From Roseovarius sp. S88 (GTDB lineage Bacteria; Pseudomonadota; Alphaproteobacteria; Rhodobacterales; Rhodobacteraceae): 64,000 bases of DNA. Positions 17,341 to 26,648 of this stretch are shown piece after piece; the first letter of the stretch is position 1; each line of letters opens with the position of its first letter. The notes beneath the pieces are model-generated. The model saw nothing but the letters and a program-made list of their open reading frames with translations, ran no database searches and was not told the origin of the DNA. The stretch is from NCBI RefSeq assembly GCF_037023735.1, contig NZ_CP146069.1:2769501-2833500 (forward strand), written 5' to 3'. A program made the translations under genes and the position numbers.

Positions 17341-17805
17341 ATGCCCGAAGCAGATATCGACCGCATCTACGATTACGACCCTAAATACCTTGCCGACATT
17401 TTGAAGTCGGTCAAAACCATTGCGATGGTGGGGGCAAGTGCGGACAAAACGAAATTCAGTTATGGCGTGCTGAGGCAACTCAATGAAATCGGCTACGATA
17501 TTCTACCGGTAAACCCCAATCCAAATGTGTCGGAAATCAGGGGTCTGAAAGTCTACCATTCGCTGGAAGAGATCAACAAACCTGTTGATATGGTGGACGT
17601 GTTTCGTCCCAAGGAAGAATTTTTCGGCTTCGCCGAGAAGGCTATTGCTATAGGGGCCAAAGTTCTTTGGGGCCAGATCGGCGTCTACGACGATGGGGCA
17701 AAAAAACTCGCCGAAGATGCTGGCCTTCTGGTTGTAATGAACAGATGCCCCAAGATCGAACTCTTCCGCCCCTTTTGGAAACCGCGCCTTGATCTGAAGA
17801 TATGA
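17341..17805 (+). CDS. CoA-binding domain protein (YccU type)
   Basis: A 154-residue single-domain Rossmann protein. The CoA_binding pattern is clear: VKTIAMVGASADKTKFSYGVLRQLNEIGYDILPVNP, then DMVDVFRPKEE and ALWGQIGV-like VLWGQIGVYDDGAKKLAEDAGL, ending with VMNRCPKIE. It starts 3 bases after the ferredoxin stop, so it belongs to the methanethiol oxidase operon. Stand-alone YccU proteins have no settled function. The operon suggests a link to an acyl-CoA or thiol intermediate, which is speculative. Confidence 0.88.
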   Translation: MPEADIDRIYDYDPKYLADILKSVKTIAMVGASADKTKFSYGVLRQLNEIGYDILPVNPNPNVSEIRGLKVYHSLEEINKPVDMVDVFRPKEEFFGFAEKAIAIGAKVLWGQIGVYDDGAKKLAEDAGLLVVMNRCPKIELFRPFWKPRLDLKI

Positions 17806-17850
17806 TGGAAAGCCGAAAGGCAGTGGCTTCCTAAGTATCCAATGAAGCCG

Positions 17851-18126
17851 TAGATGCTCAACCCGAATAACTGGGACGTATGGCAAGTCCAAACATTTGA
17901 ACGCTTCGAGTCGTCCATGGCCACAAACCAAATTGCAACCAGCATCTACGACAACCAGGTTGATAAACCCAAACGCGCGTATGCTGTTTGCAATTTGTTT
18001 AACTTGATGAGCGGAGTGTTCTCGTGCGTTGTCAGGATGTGGTTTTATTTGTGAAAAAGGTAAGTATTCAATTTTAAGATTGGGAACCGGTGATCCAGTT
18101 TGGTTCGTTGGGATGAATACTTCTGT
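17851..18126 (-). pseudogene. Remnant of a ParB-like nuclease domain (prophage-type ParB/DNA methyltransferase)
   Basis: A 92-codon open stretch on the minus strand reads as a near-complete ParB N-terminal domain. Landmarks in order are PNLKIEYLPFSQIKPHPDNA, HSAHQVKQIANSIRAFGF, CGHGRLEAFKCLDL and VPVIRVEHL. It follows an in-frame TAA (18127-18129) without any ATG, and after VEHL the reading no longer resembles the family. Both ends are thus lost. In phages and mobile elements this domain is typically fused to a DNA methyltransferase. The fragment lies in AT-rich DNA unlike the flanking genes, which supports past insertion and decay. Confidence 0.72.
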
Positions 18127-18339
18127 TTATTGTTGTTTTGAATTCATTGTTCGGTGTCTCCATCAAAAAAGGTCCATAATTTTTCTCCATTTTGATCGAG
18201 TGATTAGCACCGTATATTGTGCCTCAACGCGTTGCAAACTCTATATTTTGAAAAAATATTTCCGTTGCTTGCACATCCAAAGGAAATCGTCGTTCGTTGC
18301 GAGTGGTTTAAATCAGGGATCACTATTTCTCTGTTACCA

Positions 18340-18497
18340 ATTTCAAATTCCCTGTTAAGAATGAAAATTTTCCCTGTTAGTTGATTTAGGGAATTCGTCC
18401 GCAAGGCGTTGATTTTACAACGTGATACAAAGCTTGGCAGCCAAATCCTGGCCAAACTGGCCATTATTCCCTGTATTTTCCCTGTTATCAGGGAAAT
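18340..18497. repeat. Cluster of TTCCCTGTTA direct and inverted repeats
   Basis: Within about 160 bases the unit TTCCCTGT(TA) occurs several times: near 18348, at 18369 where it pairs with AGGGAA at 18387-18392, near 18467, and at 18478-18495, where TTCCCTGTTATCAGGGAA has 6-bp palindromic arms. The block separates the ParB remnant from ugpB. It could be the end of a mobile element or a dispersed repeat. The interval 17806-18838 has no intact gene; apart from these two features I see nothing firm. Confidence 0.55.
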
Positions 18498-18838
18498 TTG
18501 AACAGAGACTGGCTAGCTTGAGACTGCTTGCACTGCCAGCCACGCCCCCAGTACCCAGATCTCAGCTCCGGATGTCTTTTTTGTCCGAAGTTTACTTTGG
18601 ATGTCATCCTGGCGTTACGCGGCAGCGTCATAGGGTCTTTCAGATGCGCTGGGCCAACCGGGAAAGGACAATGGCCCAGTGTGCCCTGACGCATGCAAAA
18701 GCAGGATGCAGCAGCTTGCTTGAAATCCGGTTCGTGCCGTGTATCGTTTTAACACGTGAACCAGCCAAATTCGAAGCGCGAACTGCGCGCCAACTCATTG
18801 TCAGATGACGCGTCGTTAACAGGCGCAAGGGAGGAAAC

Positions 18839-20152
18839 ATGAACAAGTCATTGATCGCCGGACTGGCGTTGTCCGGAACCGTTTTGAGCCCGCTTGCGGC
18901 GTATGCACAAACAGAAGTCCAGTTCTGGCACGCCTTTACAGGGCGTCTCGGCGAACTTGTCGAGGCCCAGGTCGAAGAATTCAACGCAAGCCAAAGCGAC
19001 TATGTTGTCGTGCAAAGTCACAAGGGCAACTATTCTGAGACGCTAAATGCGGGCATCGCCGCGTTTCGCGCACAAGAGCAACCTCACATCCTGATGGTGT
19101 TCGAAGTCGGCACGGCGACGATGATGTCTGCCCAAGGCGCGATCAAGCCGGTCTATTCCGTGATGGCCGAAAGCGGCGCGGAGTTTGATCCTGACGCTTA
19201 TATCGGATCGGTCAAAGGCTACTACACCACCACAGATGGCGAGATGTTGTCGCTGCCGTTTAACTCATCCACACCGGTGCTGTGGGTCAACCGGGATGCC
19301 TTTAAGGCCGCAGGTGTGGACCCTGATACGGATCTCTCGACATGGCAAAATGTCGGAGCTGTGCTGGATCAACTCAAAGCGGGTGGTTCAGAATGCCCGT
19401 TGGTCACGGCATGGCAAAGCTGGATTCACCTTGAAAACTTCTCGGCCTATCACGACGTGCCCTTCGCATCGAAAGACAACGGGTTTGCCGGGCTTGATAC
19501 CGAGCTGATGCTCAATGGCGAAGCGCAGGTGGCCCACCTCACGGCTATGGGTCAATGGGCCAAGGACGGCAAGTTCATCTACACGGGCCGCCGCAACGAA
19601 GGCGGGGCGAATTTCCGCGCCGGTGAGTGCGCCCTCTTCACCGAAAGCTCAGCAGGCTACGCCGGCATCAAGGCCGAAGCACAATTCGACTTTGACGTCC
19701 GTCCCTTGCCCTATTGGGAAGGTGTTGGCAACGCGCCGCAAAACACCATCATCGGTGGTGCGTCGCTCTGGGTCATGGAAGGCCATGAAGCTGAGGAATA
19801 CAAAGGCGTAGGTTCCTTCCTGAGCTTTCTGTCCAGTTCAGACGTACAAGCGTCCTGGCATCAGAACACCGGCTACCTGCCGATCACGGCAGCGGCGGGT
19901 GAGGCCACACGTCTTGCTGGGTTCTACGACGAAAACCCCGGCACGGACATTGCCGTGATCCAGATGACCGCCAAGGAACCCACGGCCAACTCCAAGGGCC
20001 TGCGCCTTGGGTCCTTTGATCAGATCCGTGGTATCATCGATGAAGAGCTTGAGGCGATCTGGTCCGGCGACAAATCTGCGCAAGAGGCCATGGACAGCGC
20101 CAAAGAGCGTGGCGATGCACTTCTGCGTCGCTTTGAGTCGGCCAACAAGTAA
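18839..20152 (+). CDS. ugpB: sn-glycerol-3-phosphate ABC transporter, periplasmic binding protein
   Basis: A 437-residue UgpB orthologue. A Sec signal peptide occupies residues 1-23 (ending AYA). Hallmarks shared with E. coli UgpB are QFWHAFTGRLGELV, KGNYSETLNAGIAAFRA, EVGTATMMSAQGAIKPVY, PFNSSTPVLWVNRDAF, GGASLWVME, GYLPIT and the C-terminal RGDALLRRFES. The ribosome site is GGGAGGAAAC. It binds glycerol-3-phosphate and glycerophosphodiesters in the periplasm. It leads the ugpBAEC operon, with a terminator-like attenuator directly behind it. Confidence 0.93.
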   Translation: MNKSLIAGLALSGTVLSPLAAYAQTEVQFWHAFTGRLGELVEAQVEEFNASQSDYVVVQSHKGNYSETLNAGIAAFRAQEQPHILMVFEVGTATMMSAQGAIKPVYSVMAESGAEFDPDAYIGSVKGYYTTTDGEMLSLPFNSSTPVLWVNRDAFKAAGVDPDTDLSTWQNVGAVLDQLKAGGSECPLVTAWQSWIHLENFSAYHDVPFASKDNGFAGLDTELMLNGEAQVAHLTAMGQWAKDGKFIYTGRRNEGGANFRAGECALFTESSAGYAGIKAEAQFDFDVRPLPYWEGVGNAPQNTIIGGASLWVMEGHEAEEYKGVGSFLSFLSSSDVQASWHQNTGYLPITAAAGEATRLAGFYDENPGTDIAVIQMTAKEPTANSKGLRLGSFDQIRGIIDEELEAIWSGDKSAQEAMDSAKERGDALLRRFESANK

Positions 20153-20162
20153 GTAAGATTAA

Positions 20163-20188
20163 GGCGGGTCCAGGCGGCCCGCCTTTTT
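20163..20188 (+). terminator. Attenuator/terminator between ugpB and ugpA
   Basis: GGCGGG at 20163-20168 pairs with CCCGCC at 20178-20183, followed by TTTTT. This is a compact intrinsic terminator shape placed between the binding-protein and permease genes. It would let most transcripts end after ugpB, giving excess binding protein over membrane subunits. Confidence 0.75.
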
Positions 20189-20204
20189 CCGACAGGGGAC
20201 AGTT

Positions 20205-21086
20205 TTGGAAAAACGCGTCACATTTCGTGGCTGGTTGCTGCCGCTCTTACTGATCGCGCCGCAGGTGATCATCTCGGCGGTCTTTTTCTTCTATCCCGCC
20301 GGGCAGGCCATCTGGCAGTCGCTGTTCATCCCCGATCCATTTGGGCTTTCGGCGCAATTTGTGGGGCTGGGAAATTTTGAGTTCCTCCTCAATGACAAAT
20401 TCTACCGCGCGTCCTTCCTGACCACGGCGGTCTTTTCTATCCTCGTGACCCTCTGCTCAATGGTCCCCGCCCTCTTTCTGGCCGTCCTCGCCGACCGACT
20501 GATCAAAGGCTCTGGGGTCTATCGCACGCTGCTTATCTGGCCCTACGCCGTAGCCCCTGCGGTCGCGGGCGTGCTGTGGCTCTTCATGTTCAACACCCGT
20601 GTGGGCGTGATCTCCTGGTATCTTGGTACATTGGGGTATGACTGGAACCATGTGCTGAACGGTGGTGAGGCCATGGGCCTTGTTGTTGTGGCTTCAGCTT
20701 GGGGCAGGATCAGCTACAATTTCCTGTTCTTTTTTGCGGCGTTACAAGCCGTTCCTCGTTCAGTGATTGAAGCGGCCGCGATAGACGGTGCCCGCTTCTG
20801 GCGGCGGTTCTGGACGATTGTCCTGCCCCTTTTGTCGCCCACCACCTTCTTTCTGCTGGTGGTCAATATCGTCTACGCCTTCTTCGAAACTTTCGGCGTC
20901 ATCCACACGATCACCTCGGGCGGCCCGCAACAGACCACAACGATCCTCGTCTACAAGGTCTTCTCTGACGGCTTTGTCGGGCAGGACCTGGGATCCTCTT
21001 CGGCGCAATCGGTGATCCTCTTGATTGTCGTGGGCCTGCTCACGGTCATTCAGTTCAAATACATAGAAAAGCGAGTGCATTACTGA
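20205..21086 (+). CDS. ugpA: sn-glycerol-3-phosphate ABC transporter permease UgpA
   Basis: A 293-residue membrane permease with about six helices. The N-terminus is [26 protein letters not shown] and the EAA loop is [24 protein letters not shown]. The start is TTG 20205, eight bases after AGGGGAC; no ATG fits the alignment as well. Its stop overlaps the ugpE start (TGATG). It sits behind the ugpB attenuator in the canonical B-A-E-C order. Confidence 0.92.
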   Translation: MEKRVTFRGWLLPLLLIAPQVIISAVFFFYPAGQAIWQSLFIPDPFGLSAQFVGLGNFEFLLNDKFYRASFLTTAVFSILVTLCSMVPALFLAVLADRLIKGSGVYRTLLIWPYAVAPAVAGVLWLFMFNTRVGVISWYLGTLGYDWNHVLNGGEAMGLVVVASAWGRISYNFLFFFAALQAVPRSVIEAAAIDGARFWRRFWTIVLPLLSPTTFFLLVVNIVYAFFETFGVIHTITSGGPQQTTTILVYKVFSDGFVGQDLGSSSAQSVILLIVVGLLTVIQFKYIEKRVHY

Positions 21087-21943
21087 TGGCGGCTGAAGTG
21101 CATGGTATGGTGGAAAAGCGGGGCGCGGGGCTGTGGCTTACACATGTCTACATGATCCTGGGCGTCTTCGTGATCTTCTTTCCCATCTGGCTTGCCTTCG
21201 TAGCCTCGACCGTCACCCAGCCCGAGATCACCAACCCGCCCATGCCCGTCTGGCCCGGGGATCAGTTTTGGGTGAACTACAAAAACGCACTCTTTTCCGG
21301 TGTAAATGTGCCCGTCGCCACTATGCTGATGAATTCCATGGTCATGGCCGTGGGCATCGCCGTGGGCAAGATCATTATCTCGCTCCTTTCCGCCTTTGCC
21401 ATCGTCTATTTCCGCTTCCCCGGGCGCACGACCTTCTTCTGGCTCATATTCCTGACCCTGATGCTGCCCGTCGAAGTGCGTATTGTGCCGACCTTCGAGG
21501 TTGTCGCGGGCTTTGGCATGCTCAACAGCTACGCGGGCCTAATCTTCCCGCTCATCGCCTCGGCAACAGCCACCTTCCTCTTCCGACAGTTTTTTCTGAC
21601 CATCCCGGATGAACTGGCCGAGGCTGCGCGTGTCGATGGCGCAAGCCCCATGCGCTTTTTCTGGGACATCGTCGTGCCAATGAGCCGCACGAACGTGGCG
21701 GCGCTCTTTGTGATCCTTTTCATCTATGGCTGGAACCAATATTTGTGGCCGTTGCTCATCACCACCGATCCGGAAATGAACACCATCGTCATGGGCATCA
21801 AGCAGATGTTCCCATCCGGCGATGACTTTGCCCATTGGCCGACAATCATGGCCACCTCGATCCTCGCGATGATCCCTCCGGTGATTGTCGTCATCTCCAT
21901 GCAGCGGCTCTTTGTCCGCGGCCTTGTCGATAGCGAGAAGTAA
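21086..21943 (+). CDS. ugpE: sn-glycerol-3-phosphate ABC transporter permease UgpE
   Basis: A 285-residue permease of the MalG family. The EAA loop reads [25 protein letters not shown], followed by [19 protein letters not shown], typical of UgpE. The start shares one base with the ugpA stop, showing translational coupling. The ugpC start follows its stop by two bases. Confidence 0.92.
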   Translation: MAAEVHGMVEKRGAGLWLTHVYMILGVFVIFFPIWLAFVASTVTQPEITNPPMPVWPGDQFWVNYKNALFSGVNVPVATMLMNSMVMAVGIAVGKIIISLLSAFAIVYFRFPGRTTFFWLIFLTLMLPVEVRIVPTFEVVAGFGMLNSYAGLIFPLIASATATFLFRQFFLTIPDELAEAARVDGASPMRFFWDIVVPMSRTNVAALFVILFIYGWNQYLWPLLITTDPEMNTIVMGIKQMFPSGDDFAHWPTIMATSILAMIPPVIVVISMQRLFVRGLVDSEK

Positions 21944-21945
21944 CC

Positions 21946-23001
21946 ATGGCCACCGTCACCCTTACCGACATCAAGAAAAGCTTTGGGCCTACGGATGTGA
22001 TCCACGGCATCAATGTCGAGATCGCTGATGGCGAATTCATCGTCATCGTCGGGCCTTCGGGTTGTGGCAAATCCACCTTGCTGCGGATGGTTGCGGGGCT
22101 GGAAACCGTCACCTCAGGCGATGTTCTGATTGGCGGGGAACGTGCCAATGACAAGGAACCCATGGATCGCGACATCGCCATGGTGTTTCAGAACTACGCC
22201 CTCTACCCGCATATGTCCGTGCGCCAGAACATGGGATACGGCCTGAAGATCGCAGGGCTGCCCAAGGACCAGATCAACGCTAAGGTCGAAGAGGCCGCGA
22301 GGCTCTTGCAGCTAGAGGCTCTGCTCGACCGCAAGCCCCGCCAGCTCTCAGGCGGCCAGCGCCAGCGCGTCGCCATGGGCCGCGCCATTGTGCGCGAACC
22401 GGCGGTGTTTCTCTTTGACGAGCCTTTGTCCAACCTCGACGCCAAGCTGCGCGTGCAAATGCGGCTTGAAATCAAGGAATTGCAATCCAAGCTCGGCATC
22501 ACGTCGCTCTATGTCACCCATGATCAGGTCGAGGCGATGACCATGGCCGACCGCATGATCGTGATGAACGGCGGGGTGGCCGAGCAAATCGGCACGCCGC
22601 TTGAGGTCTATGAAACCCCCCACACGCTCTTTGCCGCGCAATTCATCGGCAGCCCGGCGATGAATGTCTTTGATGCGGAATTGAAATCCGGTCAGGTTCA
22701 AATTGGTGGGCAAACCGTGGCCGAAGCGACAGGCCCGGATGGTCCGGTCAAACTGGGCGTCCGCCCTGAACACTTTGTAAAGGACGATGCGGGGCCCTTC
22801 GAGGTCCGCGTTCAAATGACCGAACCGCTTGGCGCCAACACTCTGCTACACGGGCGGCTGACAGGCACAGATCACGAGGTCACGATCAGCCTGCCCGGAG
22901 TGCATACGATGAGTGCAGCGCAATCGCCACTGCGCTTTACCCCTCAGTCCGGCATGATCCACCTGTTCGATAGCAACACAGATCAACGGATCGACACCTG
23001 A
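21946..23001 (+). CDS. ugpC: sn-glycerol-3-phosphate ABC transporter ATP-binding protein UgpC
   Basis: A 351-residue ATPase with Walker [11 protein letters not shown]-loop [10 protein letters not shown], signature LSGGQRQR, Walker [14 protein letters not shown] and H-loop VTHDQ. A TOBE domain lies at roughly residues 250-340, where UgpC and MalK receive regulatory signals. It ends only 4 bases from the stop of the convergent gap gene, so there is no room for a separate terminator and the two transcripts must overlap. Confidence 0.93.
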   Translation: MATVTLTDIKKSFGPTDVIHGINVEIADGEFIVIVGPSGCGKSTLLRMVAGLETVTSGDVLIGGERANDKEPMDRDIAMVFQNYALYPHMSVRQNMGYGLKIAGLPKDQINAKVEEAARLLQLEALLDRKPRQLSGGQRQRVAMGRAIVREPAVFLFDEPLSNLDAKLRVQMRLEIKELQSKLGITSLYVTHDQVEAMTMADRMIVMNGGVAEQIGTPLEVYETPHTLFAAQFIGSPAMNVFDAELKSGQVQIGGQTVAEATGPDGPVKLGVRPEHFVKDDAGPFEVRVQMTEPLGANTLLHGRLTGTDHEVTISLPGVHTMSAAQSPLRFTPQSGMIHLFDSNTDQRIDT

Positions 23002-23005
23002 CCCT

Positions 23006-24037
23006 TCAACCGGTCTTTTGCAATGGAACCGCCTGACGCATCTGCGCGCCCATCCAGCGGCCCGTGTCGATCATCCGGTTGGAAAAGCCCCATTCGTTGT
23101 CGTACCAGCTTACCACTCGCACGAACCCGTCTTGCGTGACGCTGGTCTGCGCTGCAGCAAAGCAAGAGGAATGCGGATCATGATTAAAGTCGACCGATAC
23201 CAGAGGGGCCTCTTCATAAGCCAACACACCTTTCAGCGCCCCCTCTGAGGCCTCTTTCATCACCGCATTGATCTCATCCCGCGTTGCTGTGCGTTCAGGC
23301 ACAAAACTCAGATCAACCAGCGACACATTCGGCGTCGGCACCCGAAGCGCCGAGCCTTCCAACCGCCCCTCAAGACGTGGCAGAACCTCCGAAATTGCCC
23401 GCGCCGCGCCGGTTGAGGTCGGCACAATCGACAAGGCAGCCGCACGCGCGCGGTACAGATCAGAATGCGGCGCGTCCTGGCTGTGCTGATCCCCGGTATA
23501 GGCATGCACCGTCGTCATATACCCCGTTTTGATGCCAAAGGCGCGGTCCAGCACCATCGCCACCGGAGCAAGGCAATTTGTCGTACAGGACGCGTTTGAG
23601 ACGATGACATCCGCAGGCGTCAGGTCAAAATGGTTCACGCCATAAACCACCGTCCGATCCGCACCTTTGCCTGGAGCCGAAATGAGAACCCGGCGTGATC
23701 CGTTCTGCAAATGCCGCGTGGCCCGATCGCGTGCGGTGAAAAGCCCGGTGCACTCAAACGCAATATCCACATCGTGCCAGCGCAGCTTTTCTGGATCGCG
23801 TTCGGCAGTGACCCGAATGCGATGCCGCCCCACATGCAGATGATCGCCCTCAATCACTACCGGGTCAGCCAACCGCCCATGATTGCTGTCAAACCGCAGC
23901 AAATGCGCCAACGTCTCAATCGGCGCCAGGTCATTTACTGCAACGACGATGATGTCTTCGCACCCGCGCTCCACCAACGCGCGCAGCAACCCTCGTCCAA
24001 TTCGGCCAAAACCATTGATAGCTATTTTTGTTCCCAT
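23006..24037 (-). CDS. gap: Glyceraldehyde-3-phosphate dehydrogenase, type I
   Basis: A 343-residue glycolytic/gluconeogenic enzyme. The NAD fold begins INGFGRIGRGLLRA, and the acidic residue in VNDLAP favours NAD. The catalytic cysteine is in SNASCTTNCLAP, the partner histidine in MTTVHAYTGDQ, and the phosphate site reads SIVPTSTGAARAI as in canonical enzymes. WYDNEWGFSNRM closes the protein. I use ATG 24037; another ATG lies 9 bases upstream. It is convergent with ugpC, and imported glycerol-3-phosphate enters metabolism close to its substrate. A LacI-type palindrome lies 30 bases upstream. Confidence 0.92.
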   Translation of the reverse strand: MGTKIAINGFGRIGRGLLRALVERGCEDIIVVAVNDLAPIETLAHLLRFDSNHGRLADPVVIEGDHLHVGRHRIRVTAERDPEKLRWHDVDIAFECTGLFTARDRATRHLQNGSRRVLISAPGKGADRTVVYGVNHFDLTPADVIVSNASCTTNCLAPVAMVLDRAFGIKTGYMTTVHAYTGDQHSQDAPHSDLYRARAAALSIVPTSTGAARAISEVLPRLEGRLEGSALRVPTPNVSLVDLSFVPERTATRDEINAVMKEASEGALKGVLAYEEAPLVSVDFNHDPHSSCFAAAQTSVTQDGFVRVVSWYDNEWGFSNRMIDTGRWMGAQMRQAVPLQKTG

Positions 24038-24066
24038 AAGAGCCACTCCGCGTGTTCATATCAATT

Positions 24067-24084
24067 TATGTTAGCGCTAACATA
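24067..24084. promoter_or_regulatory. Perfect 18-bp palindrome, LacI-family operator, upstream of gap
   Basis: TATGTTAGCGCTAACATA is perfectly self-complementary and centred on CG within AGCGCT. This is the usual shape of LacI/GalR-family operators. It lies 30 bases before the gap start codon, in the only promoter region for that gene, so a sugar- or sugar-acid-responsive repressor probably controls gap. No lacI-type gene is in this window. Confidence 0.78.
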
Positions 24085-24157
24085 TTTGATCGTAATATAC
24101 CAAGCCCCTTTTGTTACAAATCCACAAAACTGAAATTAAATGAGAACTACCAATTGG

Positions 24158-26431
24158 TTACGAACACTTCGAATGCCCACAGCTGCCGCAAGTTATACAG
24201 CCCTCAATCTTGCGCATGTCAAAACTGCCACAGGCCGGACAGGACGCACCACGCGGGCCGCCGTGGTTAACCACCTGCGCCTGCGGGTCTTCTTTGAGGC
24301 CAAGCCCCTCCCCTTCGAGAAACCCGATATTCACCATATGATTTTCCAACACCCCGCCAATCGCGGCCAGGATCGACGGAATATACTTCCCGTTCATCCA
24401 GGCCCCGCCGCGTGGGTCGAACACGGCCTTGAGTTCTTCTACCACAAAAGACACATCCCCACCGCGCCGGAACACCGCCGAGATCATCCGCGTCAGCGCC
24501 ACGGTCCAGGCATAATGCTCCATATTCTTGGAGTTGATGAACACCTCAAACGGCCGCCGACGCCCATTCAGGATAATATCGTTCACGGTGACATAAATCG
24601 CATGGTTGCTGTCGGGCCATTTAAGCTTGTAGGTATGCCCCTCCAACTCCTGCGGACGATCCAGCGGGTCGGACATGTAGACGACCTCGCCACCATCGCC
24701 CTGCGCCATGCCCTCACCAGGCACTTTGTCTTCCGCCTCAGAAACGCTGAGAACAGACCCCGTCACATCGTTGGGCCGGTAGGTCGTGCAGCCCTTACAG
24801 CCAAGATCCCAGGCTTGCATGTAGACGTCTTTGAACGCCTCAAATGAGATATCCGCTGGCACGTTGATCGTCTTGGAAATGCTGGAATCAATCCATTTCT
24901 GCGCCGCGGCTTGCATCTTCACATGCGCATCCGGCTCCAGCGTCTGGGCGTTGACGAAATACTCGGGCAGGTCTGCTTCGCCAAACTTCTCGCGCCACAT
25001 CTGGACGGCATAATCCACCACCTCTTCTTCGGTGCGGCTGCCATCCTTCTGCAACACTTTGCGGGTGTAGGCATAGGCAAAGACTGGCTCGATGCCAGAA
25101 CTGACATTGCCGGCATAAAGGCTGATCGTGCCGGTGGGCGCAATCGAGGTCAAAAGCGCGTTGCGAATACCGTGTTCACGCACCGCCTCTCGCACATCCT
25201 CATCCATCGCCTGCATGGTGCCACTGGCCAGATAGGCATCGGCGTCAAAGAGTGGAAACGCGCCTTTCTCTTTGGCCAGTTCTACCGACGCCAGATACGA
25301 CGCCCGCGCAATCGCCTTAAGCCAGACCTCTGTCTGCGCCGCAGCCTCATCCGAGCCATAACGCAAGCCGCACATCAGCAATGCATCCGCCAACCCTGTG
25401 ACCCCAAGCCCAATCCGCCGCTTGGCCTGGGCCTCGGCACGCTGTTCCGGCAGCGGAAAGTTTGACGCATCAACCACATTGTCCATCATCCGGATCGCCG
25501 TGCTGACCAGCTCGGTAAGTGCCGCCTCATCAATAGATGCATCTGCATCAAATGGCCGTTCCACCAACCGCGCCAGGTTCACCGACCCCAGCAAACACGC
25601 CCCATAAGGCGGCAGGGGCTGCTCACCACAAGGATTCGTCGCCGCAATCGTCTCGGCATAATGCAGGTTATTCGCCGCATTGATCCGGTCGATGAAAATC
25701 ACGCCAGGCTCGGCAAAATCATAGGTCGCCTGCATGATTTTGTTCCAAAGATCGCGCGCCTGCACGGTCTTGTAGACTTTGCCTCCAAAGACAAGTTCCC
25801 AAGGTCCATCCGCCTTCACCGCATCCATGAACGCATCCGTGACCAGCACCGACAGGTTGAACATCCTAAGCCGCGCCGGATCGGATTTGACGGCAATGAA
25901 GTCTTCCACATCCGGATGATCGCAGCGCATCGTCGCCATCATCGCGCCCCGGCGGCTGCCCGCGCTCATGATCGTGCGGCACATCGCATCCCACACATCC
26001 ATGAAACTCAGCGGCCCGCTCGCATCTGCGCCAACGCCTTTGACTTCGGCGCCACGCGGCCGAAGCGTCGAGAAGTCATAGCCGATCCCGCCGCCCTGCT
26101 GCATCGTAAGCGCCGCCTCACGCAGCGCATTGAAAATCCCGTTCATGTCATCCGGGATCGTGCCCATGACAAAACAGTTGAAAAGCGTCACTGCCCGCCC
26201 TGTGCCCGCGCCTGCCGTGATCCGGCCCGCAGGCAGGTATTTGAAATCCTCAAGCGCGGCGTAAAATCGATCTTCCCAAAGCTCCGGCGCCTTCTCCACG
26301 GCCGCCAAAGACCGCGCAATCCGCCGCCAGGTATCCTCCACCGTCCCGTCCACAGCGGTGCCATCCGCCTGCTTGAAGCGGTATTTCATATCCCAGATGG
26401 ACTCTGCGATCGGGGCAGCGAATCGAGTCAT
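24158..26431 (-). CDS. nrdJ: Adenosylcobalamin-dependent (class II) ribonucleoside-diphosphate reductase
   Basis: A 757-residue class II ribonucleotide reductase. Landmarks are FNCFVMGTIPDDM (first redox cysteine), QGGGIGYDFSTLRPRGA, NPCGEQPLPPYGACLLGSVNL with the active-site cysteine, and ITSIAPTGTISLYAGNVSSGIEP-like catalytic blocks. A C-terminal zinc-ribbon of paired cysteines (CPACGSF...CITCGSCGHSKC) supplies the shuttling thiols. It makes deoxynucleotides with B12, with or without oxygen. I chose ATG 26431 before RFAAPIAESIW; ATG 26446 is possible, and neither has a strong ribosome site. No cobalamin riboswitch is evident upstream. Confidence 0.92.
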   Translation of the reverse strand: MTRFAAPIAESIWDMKYRFKQADGTAVDGTVEDTWRRIARSLAAVEKAPELWEDRFYAALEDFKYLPAGRITAGAGTGRAVTLFNCFVMGTIPDDMNGIFNALREAALTMQQGGGIGYDFSTLRPRGAEVKGVGADASGPLSFMDVWDAMCRTIMSAGSRRGAMMATMRCDHPDVEDFIAVKSDPARLRMFNLSVLVTDAFMDAVKADGPWELVFGGKVYKTVQARDLWNKIMQATYDFAEPGVIFIDRINAANNLHYAETIAATNPCGEQPLPPYGACLLGSVNLARLVERPFDADASIDEAALTELVSTAIRMMDNVVDASNFPLPEQRAEAQAKRRIGLGVTGLADALLMCGLRYGSDEAAAQTEVWLKAIARASYLASVELAKEKGAFPLFDADAYLASGTMQAMDEDVREAVREHGIRNALLTSIAPTGTISLYAGNVSSGIEPVFAYAYTRKVLQKDGSRTEEEVVDYAVQMWREKFGEADLPEYFVNAQTLEPDAHVKMQAAAQKWIDSSISKTINVPADISFEAFKDVYMQAWDLGCKGCTTYRPNDVTGSVLSVSEAEDKVPGEGMAQGDGGEVVYMSDPLDRPQELEGHTYKLKWPDSNHAIYVTVNDIILNGRRRPFEVFINSKNMEHYAWTVALTRMISAVFRRGGDVSFVVEELKAVFDPRGGAWMNGKYIPSILAAIGGVLENHMVNIGFLEGEGLGLKEDPQAQVVNHGGPRGASCPACGSFDMRKIEGCITCGSCGHSKCS

Positions 26432-26648
26432 GGAACCACAATCCATTGTGTATGAACGGAACAAGAACACTACACTTTGGGGGTCCAAAATGCAATCTTC
26501 TTCTTTCTTGTCCCAAATACCCAATTTCCGAGGGTGACGCCACTCCATCGCTTCGTTCTTGGCGCAATTGTGCTGCTGACAGGCCCTGTCAAACTATGTC
26601 GCAAACGGCGTTGCGCCCTCCCCACCCTTGACCCAGAGTGGCCACATC

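Noticed and set aside
18422..18808. 128-codon plus-strand open frame before ugpB.
   Set aside because: It runs through the TTCCCTGTTA repeats, lacks a ribosome site and shows no domain.
24158..26548. Cobalamin riboswitch before nrdJ.
   Set aside because: No B12-box-like or long structured leader is visible upstream of the start codon.
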